Made by a program: the position numbers and the translations under genes. DNA of 23,340 bases from Boseongicola sp. SB0662_bin_57. Its GTDB lineage: Bacteria > Pseudomonadota > Alphaproteobacteria > Rhodobacterales > Rhodobacteraceae. The stretch's first letter is position 1; each line of letters begins with the position of its first letter. Under the pieces are notes generated by a model that worked only from the letters and a program-made list of their open reading frames with translations, was not told where the DNA came from and made no database searches. The stretch covers positions 1 to 23,340 of the forward strand of contig VXPN01000116.1 of assembly GCA_009839535.1 (NCBI GenBank), read 5' to 3'. This document shows positions 8,053-15,397 of the stretch, in pieces.

Positions 8053-8256
8053 ATGATGTCGCGACAGCACGTCCCTCCATCTATCCAGAAATCGGCGTTC
8101 AATTGCCCACGCTGTGATGCATTCGCGAAGCAGGACTGGCACCAGTCGCTAGCGAATTTCGTTCCCGGAAAGGAACTGCCCACACAACTTGCTGAGAGTT
8201 GTTGCAGGCATTCGACTCTTGATGATGGAAATCCCTTGCCGCCTCCTGATGAAGAA
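8053..8256 (+). pseudogene. Truncated N-terminus resembling DUF4145-type proteins
   Basis: The frame starting at ATG 8053 begins MMSRQHVPPSIQKSAFNCPR and then CDAFAKQDWHQSL. This pattern (VPPS...AFNCPxCxAxAxQxW) is typical of the N-terminal zinc-knuckle-like start of DUF4145 proteins, which occur in accessory and restriction-linked loci. After about residue 50 the sequence no longer resembles that family and the frame becomes compositionally random, ending at 8559. I read it as a scrap of a truncated gene. The boundary given is approximate. Confidence 0.35.
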
Positions 8257-8756
8257 CTAGATGCCGGTGCCATTGAACGGTTTCCGGATTCGCAATCGCA
8301 GATTGAATGGTTTGACGAAATTAGTCCCGAGTCTGGGGGTCACGGACAGGCCGTCGCAGGTCCTCCAAGGGCAGATCAGCTCCGCCAGGGTTGGGCGCAT
8401 GGCGGGGCGGCCCAAGGTCACGTCATCGAAGACGTGGATCGTCGTGGACGAAGAACTCCTCGAGTTCGAAGCTTGCGTCCACGGCTTTGGAACCAAAGCC
8501 GTCGCCGTCAACTACCGCGTCTGCGAGGGACGCTGCGATGGGATGGCGAAGCCTGCTAAGGCCGACCATAGCTTCGCCAAATGTGTTGACACCCGTCTCA
8601 CCCCGAACCAAATTCCTTGATGCGTCTGCGGAGAGTTGCCAAGCGGCTCGTCCTTCGGAGCCCAAGGCTCCAGGGCCCAGACGCTTAAATTTTGCCGCGA
8701 CATTTGCTTCGGGACCGCCGAGTATCTTTGCTACCTTGATGAGGCCGGCACAACAG
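8257..8756. other. Unassigned sequence before the broken recombinase
   Basis: Several frames are open on both strands here (for example plus 8261-8620 and minus 8257-8511), but none gives a convincing protein family or a ribosome site. It could be a decayed insertion sequence. A res-like recombination site for the adjacent recombinase could lie here, but I cannot identify one. Confidence 0.3.
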
Positions 8757-9715
8757 GTGCTATCCGGGTTAGGCCATGGTTGCGCGCGTGTCTCTACGGG
8801 AGAACAGACGCTGGAATCGCAGCTTCGCGCGCTCAGGGCGGCGGGCTGCGCGACGGTGGCCGAGGAACGCGCCTCGGTCGGCGACCCGGCCGGTCCGGTC
8901 CTGGCCGCACTTCTCGACCGCCTGAACGCCGGAGACACCCAGGTCGTCGTGCGTCTCGACCGCTTGGGTCGGTTCCTGCTGCATCTTCTCGAGACAATCA
9001 GCGCTCTCCAGGAGGGAGGCGTGCATTTCCGGTCGCTGGGAGATCCGGTCGACACTGCGTCGCCCCAGGGACGCTTCACGCTTCAGATCTTGGGTGCCAT
9101 GGCTGAGTTTGAGCGTGCCCTTGTCCGCGAGCGAACGATGTCAGGACTTGCCGCCGCCCGTGCCGAAGGCCGCAGGGGCGGCAATCCTGGACTGGTGTCG
9201 GGCGACCGGGCAATGCTCTATCAGCTTCGCCTGGCGCGCTGCGACGCATTCCTATAGCGCCTCGCCCGCAACGCTGGGGATTGGGTTCCGGATGTCCGCA
9301 GGCTGCGCCCCGACATGCCCTGGCAGGATGTTCTGGCAGTGGTCAATGCTCGTCTTCCGGGGTCCCGGCGCTGGACGCTGCAGCGCCTGGTGCGTGCCGC
9401 CAAGGCCTACGTCGCCGAAGGGTTGTTGCCGGAGGCCGTCCTGGAACGGGCGCCGGGACGGCGTAAGGACGATCGTCTGCCTGTACTGGTTGCCGCGATG
9501 CGTGCGGCACGTCCGGACGTCACCCTGCAGAGATGTGCAACATGCTTGAGGAGATGCGCGAGCCAACGCCCCGCGGACGTGCGACGTGGTATCCGTCGTC
9601 TGTCAAGGCGCTCCTCGAACGAGCCAAACGACTGGGGATTTCGCCTCAGGGGATCTCCTCAACCTCTCTTGGCAGCAGCGATCAATTCGGCACGCGCAGC
9701 GTTGCGGGCGGATGA
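8757..9715 (+). pseudogene. Serine recombinase (resolvase/invertase family), broken by a nonsense codon and a frameshift
   Basis: From GTG 8757 the protein shows the resolvase N-terminal catalytic core: GCARVSTGEQTLESQL with the nucleophile Ser13, VVVRLDRLGR (family motif RLDRLGRS, here followed by FLLHLL), and GRFTLQILGAMAEFERALVRER. An in-frame TAG at 9255-9257 interrupts it after 166 codons. The same frame then resumes with recognisable C-terminal family sequence (RLARNAGDW, RWTLQRLVRAAKAYV, RPDVTLQ) to about 9530. There a shift to another frame is needed to read the last conserved block MCNMLEEMREPTPRGRATWY followed by PSSVKALLERAKRLGIS, closing at 9715. Two independent disruptions indicate an inactive gene. 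The N-terminus (LGHGCARVS instead of the usual IGYARVS) is also diverged. It is evidence that mobile DNA once entered here. Confidence 0.85.
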
Positions 9716-9848
9716 CTGCGAGGGGAAGGCCATTCGGGCGGGAGCGAGGCGACGAGATCAGCACAGAGCGCAACCGGCGAACCGATTGTCCAGCGCAGAC
9801 GGCCCAACTGGAGAGCGCCGGACTTGAATTTCTCGCCAATCTGTGACA
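9716..9848. other. Short spacer before the three-gene operon
   Basis: No gene is supported. The frames crossing it are unlike any family. It ends in an abrupt change from GC-rich to AT-rich sequence at about 9848, where the promoter region of the next operon begins. Confidence 0.4.
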
Positions 9849-9892
9849 GAAAAATTTTACACATTGACGTTCATGAAATTTTTCCGTAACTT
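9849..9892 (+). promoter_or_regulatory. Promoter with flanking inverted-repeat operator for the 9910-12130 operon
   Basis: TTGACG at 9864-9869, a 17-bp spacer and TAACTT at 9887-9892 form a good sigma-70-like promoter. A perfect 9-bp inverted repeat brackets the -35 box: GAAAAATTT at 9849-9857 and AAATTTTTC at 9876-9884. With one mismatch it extends to 12 bp. The right arm lies inside the -35/-10 spacer, so a protein bound to both arms would block RNA polymerase. The obvious candidate ligand is the Xre antitoxin encoded by the second gene of the operon, because such antitoxins autoregulate. Confidence 0.6.
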
Positions 9893-9909
9893 CTGTTGAG
9901 GAGTTGCAC

Positions 9910-11220
9910 ATGACAGGCAACGTCCACCATCTGCATGGCAGGCCGCGAGAGATCGCGAATTTCACGCGGGTCGGGTTTTCTGAGCATCGGCAAGTTGAAC
10001 AATTGCTGAGTGCCGGTGCCCTGTCGGCAACGCGGTTCGTGATCGAGGCCGCAAACTTCAAGCGTCGAACATCGTTGATCCGGACACTTCGTGACGAAAA
10101 AGCTGAGATCGTACTTGATTCAAATGTGGCCGGACTTAGCACGAAACGACGATTTTCGGGTGCGATGCGTTTTGCCCCCTGGCCTGCTGAAGACCGCCCC
10201 CTGGACAATGACGATTTTGTCGTCGGTACCAATCGAAGCATCATTGAACCGATCAGCCGTTTCGCGATTGACCATGGTGTCGGAACCGTCATGGCACCGA
10301 CGTACTATCTCGGCGATGGTGAGGACCGGTGGTTTCGGGTCGATCAAAGGTCCTGCGAGGCGCTGCGCCGAGAACTGGATCGCAGAGGCGGCGAAAATAC
10401 CGCGATCGATTATCCATTGATCGTGACTTACGCCCAGCTTCGCGATCCGGACACCCGGAAGAATCTGGTCAGCGGTTTGCAAGGCCTGCCCTTCGGCTTC
10501 TCGTGGCTTCGCGTTTCCGGATTTGGTGCTGGCGCCACTGCTGCTGGCGTCGAGCGGTACATTCAGGCCCTCTTTGATTTTCACGCTCTTGGCAAGCCCA
10601 TCATCACAGATCATGTGGGCGGCCTGGCGTTTCTGGCGATAAGTGCGTTTGGCGCTGCCAGCGGATTCGCGCATGCGATTACCGGCAAGGAGCGGTTCAC
10701 TGCTGCCGGATGGGTCAATCCCAAAGCCAGGAAGGGTCAGGGAATCGGCCGGAAGACGGTTTGCGTCCAGGGGCTGGATCGCCGCATGAAAATCGGAGAT
10801 GCTCGCAAGCTTTTTGACGATGCGCGGACTTCACGCGAGATTTTTGGGTGCCCGGACAAGTCCTGCTGTGGCGATATCGATAGGATGTTGAGCAATCCGG
10901 AAGCGCACTTTGTGCGTCAACGAACGCGGCAGGTGAATGAGCTGTCCAGTACGCCGGAGTCGTTGAGATCGGCAACCTTTGTCACCAGACATGTCGAACA
11001 AGCGCGTCGGCGAGCTGACAGGGCAATGAAATTGAAGAAACCGGACGACAATTCCAAAAAGATGATTTCCAAATCACAAAGGAGGCTGACACGACTGGAA
11101 GAAGTGCTGGTGAACCTGCAGGAGCAGTTGGGTCCGGTTGAATATGCTGCGGAAGCAAGCAAACGCGCATTCGTACCGGAAGAGGGCCCCAAAGGAACCG
11201 AAAGTCTCGCACATGCGTGA
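9910..11220 (+). CDS. Unknown 436-residue protein, first gene of a three-gene Xre-RES operon
   Basis: I do not recognise this protein. ATG 9910 is chosen because GAGGAG (9898-9903) lies 6 bases upstream. The first 290 residues alternate hydrophobic strands and helices (ATRFVIEAANF, AEIVLDSN, PLIVTYAQL, FSWLRVSGFGAGATAAGVER, GKPIITDHVGGLAFLAISAF), which suggests a beta/alpha barrel. A Cys cluster follows: Cys314, Cys319 and Cys320 in GCPDKSCCGDIDRML, possibly a metal site. Then comes a Lys/Arg-rich helical segment (about residues 355-405, RRLTRLEEVLVNLQEQL) likely to form a coiled coil or bind nucleic acid. A barrel followed by Cys residues vaguely recalls tRNA-guanine transglycosylases, but I see no diagnostic motif. 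The end overlaps the antitoxin gene by 8 bp. The tight coupling implies a shared function with the toxin-antitoxin pair. No signal peptide or membrane helix is seen. Confidence 0.8.
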   Translation: MTGNVHHLHGRPREIANFTRVGFSEHRQVEQLLSAGALSATRFVIEAANFKRRTSLIRTLRDEKAEIVLDSNVAGLSTKRRFSGAMRFAPWPAEDRPLDNDDFVVGTNRSIIEPISRFAIDHGVGTVMAPTYYLGDGEDRWFRVDQRSCEALRRELDRRGGENTAIDYPLIVTYAQLRDPDTRKNLVSGLQGLPFGFSWLRVSGFGAGATAAGVERYIQALFDFHALGKPIITDHVGGLAFLAISAFGAASGFAHAITGKERFTAAGWVNPKARKGQGIGRKTVCVQGLDRRMKIGDARKLFDDARTSREIFGCPDKSCCGDIDRMLSNPEAHFVRQRTRQVNELSSTPESLRSATFVTRHVEQARRRADRAMKLKKPDDNSKKMISKSQRRLTRLEEVLVNLQEQLGPVEYAAEASKRAFVPEEGPKGTESLAHA

Positions 11221-11569
11221 AGCAGTTGCCAGAGAAACTGCGGTATCTCGTTTGGTCTCTGCATTAAAGGAATACGGCGGCCTGAAGGGGCGCGATATCG
11301 CAAACATACTGGGAGTGTCACCTCCAACGGTTACTCGTTGGAGCAAAGGTGATGGTAGCCCAACGATCGAAAAGCAGACTGTTATTGCTGAGCTTCGCTG
11401 GGTAGCAGAACGTCTCGCTGAGTTCTATGAGCCCGATGAAGTAAGGCTTTGGCTTCAGTCTCCACATCCACAGCTGAACGGTGAAGTTCCCTATGCCTTG
11501 ATCAGTCAGGGAAGAACTGCGGAGGTCTTGGAAATCATAGAGCGGCTCGACAGCGGGGTTTTCCTGTAG
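11213..11569 (+). CDS. Xre/MbcA/ParS-type antitoxin with DUF2384 (pair 2)
   Basis: This 118-residue protein has a compact antitoxin layout: a helix-turn-helix GLKGRDIANILGVSPPTVTR followed by WSKGDG, then the DUF2384 region VRLWLQSPHPQLNGEVPYAL and SQGRTAEVLEIIERLDSGVF, which matches the usual pattern WLxSPNxxLxGxxPxxLIxxGxxxxVLxxLxxLxxG very closely. Expected role: it neutralises the RES toxin encoded immediately downstream and autoregulates the operon. ATG 11213 overlaps the previous gene's stop by 8 bp; a weak AAAGGAA lies about 15 bases upstream. The frame is open further back, but that part overlaps the upstream gene deeply. The stop TAG abuts the toxin ATG with no spacer. Confidence 0.88.
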   Translation: MREAVARETAVSRLVSALKEYGGLKGRDIANILGVSPPTVTRWSKGDGSPTIEKQTVIAELRWVAERLAEFYEPDEVRLWLQSPHPQLNGEVPYALISQGRTAEVLEIIERLDSGVFL

Positions 11570-12130
11570 ATGGCAGTGGCGTATCGGGGCCATGACGATC
11601 GACTTCTCGATGCGCTGGATGATTTGAAGCGCCATGCCTTCGAAGGGGCAGCATGGCGTGTGGTGCGAGAGGGCCGGGCAGCTTTCGATGGCTCAAGAGG
11701 GTCCGGGCGGTGGAATCCCTCGGACCTGAGCGTGCTGTACACTGCCCTGGCGCGTGATGGTGCCATGGCTGAGATGCATTTCCATATCAGTCTTGGTCAG
11801 TCCGTTTTCCCATCGCGGATCCGGCACGATATCTGCGAAATTTCAACAAAGACCGAACAAACTCTGGTTCTGGCAAATATGAATGAGCTGGTGGCCTTGG
11901 GCGTTGAAGAAGCACGGTACCGTGAGCTCCTCTATGAGCGGACCCAAGAAATTGCTTCTGCCGCTGCATTCATGGGGTTCGATGGTTTGATCGCACCAAG
12001 CGCACGATACGACTGCCAGAATCTCGTTCTCTTCTTGGATAGCTTCAATCTTGAAAACCTAGAAGTCGCATCGCGGGAACCCATTGATTGGTCGGCTTGG
12101 CGAAGCCAGAACATCGGGACTGGCGGTTAG
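11570..12130 (+). CDS. RES domain toxin (pair 2)
   Basis: This 186-residue protein is a RES-domain toxin of the classical type. The core residues are present: Arg47 in GRWNP, Tyr57 in LYTALA, Glu68 in AEMHFH, and the C-terminal motif GLIAPSARYDCQNLVLFLDS with Ser144 and Asn151. Family function: an ADP-ribosyltransferase-fold enzyme that depletes NAD+ when free of its antitoxin. The ATG follows the antitoxin stop directly, so translation probably depends on termination of the upstream gene, which would keep toxin below antitoxin. It looks intact, with no disruption. A perfect palindrome begins one base after the stop codon, and the operon apparently ends there. Confidence 0.9.
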   Translation: MAVAYRGHDDRLLDALDDLKRHAFEGAAWRVVREGRAAFDGSRGSGRWNPSDLSVLYTALARDGAMAEMHFHISLGQSVFPSRIRHDICEISTKTEQTLVLANMNELVALGVEEARYRELLYERTQEIASAAAFMGFDGLIAPSARYDCQNLVLFLDSFNLENLEVASREPIDWSAWRSQNIGTGG

Positions 12131-12131
12131 C

Positions 12132-12173
12132 GAGAGCACCGCCTATCTCGTGCACGAGATAGGCGGTGCTCTC
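12132..12173. repeat. Perfect 42-bp palindrome (21-bp arms, no spacer)
   Basis: Bases 12132-12152 are exactly the reverse complement of 12153-12173; the centre is GTGCAC and the arms begin GAGAGCACCGCC. It starts one base after the RES toxin stop codon. As RNA it would form a very stable hairpin and probably ends or protects the toxin transcript, in both directions. It lacks the T-run of a standard intrinsic terminator (CTTCAAGG follows). As DNA it could extrude a cruciform or be a recombination or protein-binding site. No second copy was noticed in the window. Confidence 0.9.
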
Positions 12174-12962
12174 CTTCAAGGGCCGACGACCTGTTTGGGG
12201 CAATGCTAGCAATCATTGGCGTCTTCGCCCTGCGCATGCCGCTGCCGCCTGTGCCGCTTCTGTGGGGCTTCATGGTCTTGATGCGCCACATTCTCGATAC
12301 CGCGTAAACCCGCTGCCCCTTTGCCTTGAAGCACCTGAGACTGGTTCCTGGACGCGGATGTGACTCCCGCAGGGTACCTGCCTTGCGCTCGTTTGAGAGG
12401 CGTTTCCAGCGCTTCCTACGGGAAGCGGACAGCCAGCCGATCGGCCGGCTTATCCTCCGTTGAACTGTCGGTTCATTCAATTTGAGACATACCGCACGCC
12501 CTGCAAGACTCCTCGTCCGCGTCTTCCGGCCGTGCCGCTAGGTGCCGCCATCGGGCCATGCCCCGGAGACTTGCCGAAGCAATGCGTCCCGCCGAGTTCG
12601 ATGTGGCCCAGCACAGCCTTGGCAATCGGTTCCGGCAGTCGTGATGGCCCGTCAGGAGCCACTTCGACCATAGCAGGGTCGCCTTGCGCAGCGCCATTTC
12701 AACTGTGAACAGCCGATCATCCGACGAGATCGGGTGGTTGAACTTCTACGTCATCCTGCGTGGACATGTTCCTTTCGAAATATGGGTTGGATCCCAAGCG
12801 GTGACTCTCAAGCAAAGCGCGGCATCCAGCACTTTGGGCTCGCAGGACGCATCGGGCATGTCGGTTCGCATTTCATCCGATGGGGCCCGGTGTGGCCAGC
12901 AGTTGCACCATCGCCATTGATGCTCGCGTCGCCTTGGGTCAGAAAGCTTGCGCGAGGTGCGC
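12174..12962. other. Unreadable region between the toxin operon and gshB
   Basis: About 790 bases with no supportable gene. Open frames such as minus 12127-12480, minus 12473-12697 and plus 12684-12920 give proteins with no recognisable motif and no good ribosome site. The content is probably decayed accessory DNA. No yraN remnant and no tRNA-like attachment site was found. The gshB ribosome site (GAGG, 12954-12957) marks the right edge. Confidence 0.45.
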
Positions 12963-13898
12963 ATGAGAGTCGCGATGCAGATGGATCCCATCGGCCCGAT
13001 AGACATCGAGGCCGACTCGACGTTCCGACTGGCGGAAGAGGCCCAGGCTCGGGGTGCTGAACTGTTCCACTACCATCCGGACAGCATCTTCTGGGAGGAA
13101 GGGCGAGTCGCCGCGCGCGGCTGGCCCCTGGAAGTGCGCCGCGTGAAGGGCGACCATTTCCGGCTTGGAGAGGAGGCGGTCGCGCCGCTGGACACGTTCG
13201 ACGTGATCTGGCTTCGCCAGGATCCGCCTTTCGACACTGCCTACATCACGACCACCCACCTGCTCGAACTGGTACCGGACACGCTCGTGGTCAATGACCC
13301 GTTCTGGGTAAGGAACTTTCCGGAAAAGCTGCTCGTGCTTCGGTTTCCGGATCTGACGCCGCCGACGATGATCGCGCGTCGCCTTGATGCAATCCGCGAA
13401 TTTGCGGCACGACACGGTGACATCATACTCAAGCCGCTCTACGGCAACGGCGGCGCGGGAATATTCCACCTGACGCGCGATGACCGGAACCTTGCCTCGC
13501 TGCACGAAATGTTCACTGCGGCATCGCGTGAGCCCCTCATCGCCCAGAAATTCCTTCCGGAGGTCGCGAACGGCGACAAGCGCATCATCCTGGTCGACGG
13601 CGAGCCTGTGGGCGCAATCAACCGCATCCCGCCCGAAGGCGAGACGCGCTCGAATCTCCATGTGGGTGGCCGGGCGGAACAGGTCGGCCTGACTGCGCGT
13701 GACCGCGAGATATGCGATGCCATCGGGCCGCTGCTTCGGGAGAAGGGGCAGGTATTCGTGGGAATCGATGTCATTGGCGAATACCTGACAGAGATCAACG
13801 TCACCTCGCCCACCGGCATTCAGGAACTTGAGCGGTTCGACGGCGTGAACGTCGCTGGCACAATCTGGGACGCCATCGACGCGCGCCTCGCCAGTTAG
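12963..13898 (+). CDS. gshB: Glutathione synthetase
   Basis: This 311-residue ATP-grasp ligase joins gamma-glutamylcysteine and glycine to make glutathione in the cytosol. The N-terminus MRVAMQMDPIGPIDIEADST and the following FRLAEEAQARG are typical of bacterial GshB, as are DVIWLRQDPPFDTAYITTTHLL and NDPFWVRNFPEKL. The ATP-grasp glycine loop is KPLYGNGGAGIFHL (from Lys157), and the metal/substrate end motif is TEINVTSPTGIQELERFDG (Glu277). The length is normal. ATG 12963 is supported by GAGG 5 bases upstream; an upstream in-frame TTG (12948) is rejected because the protein family starts at MRVA. It stands alone at the right border of the accessory segment. In relatives it usually follows yraN and rsmI closely. 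Confidence 0.96.
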   Translation: MRVAMQMDPIGPIDIEADSTFRLAEEAQARGAELFHYHPDSIFWEEGRVAARGWPLEVRRVKGDHFRLGEEAVAPLDTFDVIWLRQDPPFDTAYITTTHLLELVPDTLVVNDPFWVRNFPEKLLVLRFPDLTPPTMIARRLDAIREFAARHGDIILKPLYGNGGAGIFHLTRDDRNLASLHEMFTAASREPLIAQKFLPEVANGDKRIILVDGEPVGAINRIPPEGETRSNLHVGGRAEQVGLTARDREICDAIGPLLREKGQVFVGIDVIGEYLTEINVTSPTGIQELERFDGVNVAGTIWDAIDARLAS

Positions 13899-14200
13899 GA
13901 ACCGTTCGCCCGGGACGCGCGGACGGCCCTGGCTCGATGGAGACTTCGCCGGAGATCCGGACTGAAGCGACTCTCCGGATGCAGGGCTTGGCCGTGCAGG
14001 TCCTTCCTTGCTGCCTCAACGATCCAGGCGGGCGGAAGCGGAAAGGGCCTTGATCGTGACGAAGGTCATGCACCCGGCCCGGTCAGGCACGCTCACGGCA
14101 CATGCGCGTGGAAGGGCGCAGTCCGGCACCGGATGCGCAATGTCTTGCTCATTGCATTTCTGGAACTTAACACTTGTGACAACCCAAGGAGCGGCGAGGC
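13899..14200 (+). promoter_or_regulatory. Intergenic region with a candidate coaBC promoter
   Basis: No gene lies in these 302 bases. Near the right end, TTGCTC (14145-14150) and TAACAC (14168-14173), separated by 17 bp, are a possible promoter for the coaBC operon; the -10 match is weak. The ribosome site AAGGAG is at 14186-14191, 9 bases before the coaBC ATG. Confidence 0.3.
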
Positions 14201-15397
14201 ATGCTGGACGGGAAGCGCGTTCTCCTGATCGTGGGCGGCGGAATCGCCGCTTACAAGTCGCTTGACCTGATCCGCCAGGTCCGCAAGGCCGGAGGCGCGG
14301 TGACACCTGTGCTGACGCGCGCGGCAATGGAATTCATCACGCCGCTCTCGGCCTCGGCGCTTGCAGGGGAAAAGGTCTATACCGATCTCTTCGACCTGAC
14401 CGACGAGGCCGAGATGGGCCATATAGAACTGTCGCGCAGCGCCGACATACTGGTTGTTGCGCCGGCGACGGCCGATCTCGCTGCCAAGATGGTCGGCGGC
14501 CACGCTGACGATCTGGCGTCAACGCTGTTGATGGCAACCGACACGCCGGTCCTGATCGCTCCGGCCATGAACATGCGCATGTGGCTTCACCCGGCAAACC
14601 AGCGAAACATGGCGTCGCTCGAAAGCGACGGTGTTGCCCGCGTCGGGCCGTCCGAGGGGGAGATGGCATGCGGCGAATACGGTCCTGGGCGCATGGCCGA
14701 ACCCGACGAGATTGTTGACGCCATAGTCGCGCGGCTTGGTGCCGGGGCACTCTCAGGCAGGCATGTGGTGGTCACGTCGGGTCCAACGCATGAACCCATC
14801 GATCCCGTCAGGTACATTGCCAACCGTTCCTCCGGCGCCCAGGGATCGGCAATTGCCGCAGCGCTTGCGGCGCTCGGGGCAAAGGTCACGTTCGTGACCG
14901 GCCCGGCCGCCATGCCGCCACCGCAGGGCGTCGCCGTGGTGCGTGTGGAGACGGCCCGCCAGATGCTTGGCGCCGTCAAGGCAGCACTTCCAGCGGATGC
15001 GGCCGTGTTCGCTGCGGCGGTGGCGGATTGGCACGTTGAGATGGAATCCGGGACCAAGATCAAGAAGCGGGGAGCCAGCGCGGGCATGAATCTCAGCCTG
15101 GCCGAAAACCCGGACATCCTTGCGACAGTATCGCGCATGCGCAAGGACCGGCCGGGACTGGTCGTGGGCTTTGCGGCGGAGACCGATGACGTGATCGGAA
15201 ACGCCAGGGCAAAACTCAGGCGCAAGAAGTGCGACTGGATCGTTGCCAATGACGTTTCGCCGGCGACGGGCATCATGGGTGGTGACGAAAACGCGGTGAC
15301 CGTCATTGACCGGGCGGGCGAGGAAGCCTGGCCTCGTGCATCGAAGGAGCATGTGGCCCGGAGGCTCGCACAACGGATCGCCGACGCGATTTCATGA
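14201..15397 (+). CDS. coaBC: Bifunctional phosphopantothenoylcysteine decarboxylase / phosphopantothenate-cysteine ligase
   Basis: This 398-residue enzyme catalyses two consecutive steps of coenzyme A synthesis. It is the first gene of a tightly packed operon with dut and a MoeB/ThiF-like gene. The N-terminal CoaC flavoprotein half begins KRVLLIVGGGIAAYKSLDLI and has the catalytic His74 (GHIELSRSAD), the PAMNMRMW motif (121-128) and Cys157 in the MACGEYGPGRM clamp. The C-terminal CoaB half starts near residue 186 with VVVTSGPTHEPIDPVRYIAN followed by RSSGAQG, the CTP-binding and dimer segment, and carries KIKKR (286-290) near the ligase active site. The length and all key residues are normal. 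AAGGAG lies 9 bases upstream of ATG 14201. Its stop overlaps the dut start (ATGA). Confidence 0.97.
   Translation: MLDGKRVLLIVGGGIAAYKSLDLIRQVRKAGGAVTPVLTRAAMEFITPLSASALAGEKVYTDLFDLTDEAEMGHIELSRSADILVVAPATADLAAKMVGGHADDLASTLLMATDTPVLIAPAMNMRMWLHPANQRNMASLESDGVARVGPSEGEMACGEYGPGRMAEPDEIVDAIVARLGAGALSGRHVVVTSGPTHEPIDPVRYIANRSSGAQGSAIAAALAALGAKVTFVTGPAAMPPPQGVAVVRVETARQMLGAVKAALPADAAVFAAAVADWHVEMESGTKIKKRGASAGMNLSLAENPDILATVSRMRKDRPGLVVGFAAETDDVIGNARAKLRRKKCDWIVANDVSPATGIMGGDENAVTVIDRAGEEAWPRASKEHVARRLAQRIADAIS

Noticed and set aside
8423..9079. Minus-strand frame of 218 codons opposite the recombinase
   Set aside because: Its left half seemed protein-like, but the right half is exactly antisense to conserved resolvase sequence, so it is a shadow.
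9910..11220. Assigning the unknown operon gene as a tRNA-guanine transglycosylase or DpdA-like enzyme
   Set aside because: The barrel-like pattern and Cys cluster are only suggestive; the diagnostic zinc motif CxCxxC...H and substrate motifs were not found.
12473..12697. Minus-strand frame (74 codons) between the palindrome and gshB
   Set aside because: Trp/Arg-rich text hinted at a transposase scrap, but no motif could be matched and there is no ribosome site.
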